Of a DNA stretch of 5,514 bases, positions 5,412 through 5,514 are shown in pieces. The stretch covers positions 1 to 5,514 of the forward strand of contig JAGVOE010000004.1 of NCBI GenBank assembly GCA_020052895.1. Direction: 5' to 3'. The notes beneath the pieces are model-generated. The model worked only from the letters and a program-made list of their open reading frames with translations. It did not search any database and had not been told where the DNA came from. The number at the start of each line of letters is the position of its first letter. Within the stretch, counting starts at the first letter, position 1. Both the position numbers and the translations under genes were made by a program. This stretch comes from Candidatus Woesebacteria bacterium (GTDB taxonomy: Bacteria; Patescibacteriota; Microgenomatia; UBA1400; MFAQ01).

Positions 5412-5440
5412 ATATTACTATAGGTTCACTCTTTTGTCAA
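5412..5440 (-). promoter_or_regulatory. Promoter of the 109-aa gene
   Basis: A perfect TTGACA (5435-5440), a 17-bp spacer and TAATAT (5412-5417, four of six consensus bases). It begins 8 nt after the stop codon of the upstream Nudix-like paralogue, the same arrangement as between the intact Nudix-like gene and the promoter at 1952-1979. Confidence 0.75.
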
Positions 5441-5448
5441 GCCTGTCC

Positions 5449-5514
5449 TTAGAGGGGGAGGCTGATTTCGTGGCTGGCCAGGACTCGGGCGGCGGCACTG
5501 AGGAAGTAGTTATC
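5449..5514 (-). CDS. C-terminal end of a third Nudix-like paralogue
   Basis: The last 21 codons before TAA (5449-5451) read DNYFLSAAARVLASHEISLPL and run off the right edge. They align with the C-terminus of the intact paralogue (DDSFFLAIISRLLAKKIISL): same D-x-x-F-L start, an R-x-L-A core and an ISL end. The fragment is short, but position, strand and sequence agree, and it is likewise followed directly by a boxed promoter. Most of the gene lies outside the window. Confidence 0.6.
   Translation of the reverse strand, partial: DNYFLSAAARVLASHEISLPL

Noticed and set aside
2784..5428. Shared 9-nt ATAGGTTCA at 2784-2792 and 5420-5428 near promoters
   Set aside because: It sits at the start codon in one case and in the promoter spacer in the other, so a common function is unlikely and the match is short enough to be chance.
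1..5514. CRISPR array, tRNA, rRNA or insertion sequence
   Set aside because: No regularly spaced direct repeats, no cloverleaf or ribosomal RNA sequence, and no transposase or terminal inverted repeats were found on either strand.

Overview
This is a compact bacterial window of about 45% GC in which every supportable gene lies on the minus strand, so transcription runs from the right end to the left. Shine-Dalgarno sites are AAGGAG or GGAGG, promoters look like sigma-70, terminators are tight U-tailed hairpins, and one TTG start and one ATGA gene overlap occur. Many proteins have no recognisable family. I lean weakly towards an uncultured, small-genome bacterium of the candidate-phyla (Patescibacteria) type, but no taxonomic marker is present. 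An ATGA overlap and normal TGA, TAA and TAG stops argue for the standard genetic code.

Layout in transcription order. (1) 5449-5514: last 21 codons of a Nudix-like paralogue. (2) Promoter with palindromic box, then a 109-aa unknown protein (4983-5312), a start-less microORF with a CPNC knuckle (4889-4951), and a terminator (4851-4877). (3) Second boxed promoter, a long leader with a 29-codon proline-rich ORF, a HELGHH metalloprotease-like protein (3251-4633), a directly abutting RmlC/CapF-type cupin (2861-3250), and a UUCG-loop terminator. (4) Promoter with almost no leader, then a full-length degenerate Nudix-like protein (1991-2785). (5) Third boxed promoter, then two overlapping unknown genes (1285-1893 and 347-1288) and a terminator. 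(6) 1-311: 5' end of another Nudix-like paralogue, whose reading frame is broken near its start.

The main pattern is a repeated plan. Three copies of one Nudix-like family are interspersed with short, unrelated operons. Three promoters carry the same palindromic box, consensus AAGGWCGRACCTT read on the plus strand, 14-15 bp downstream of the -10. This suggests a small co-regulated set of cassettes, with the box acting either as an operator over the early transcribed region or as a 5' RNA hairpin. What the cassettes do is not evident from sequence alone.
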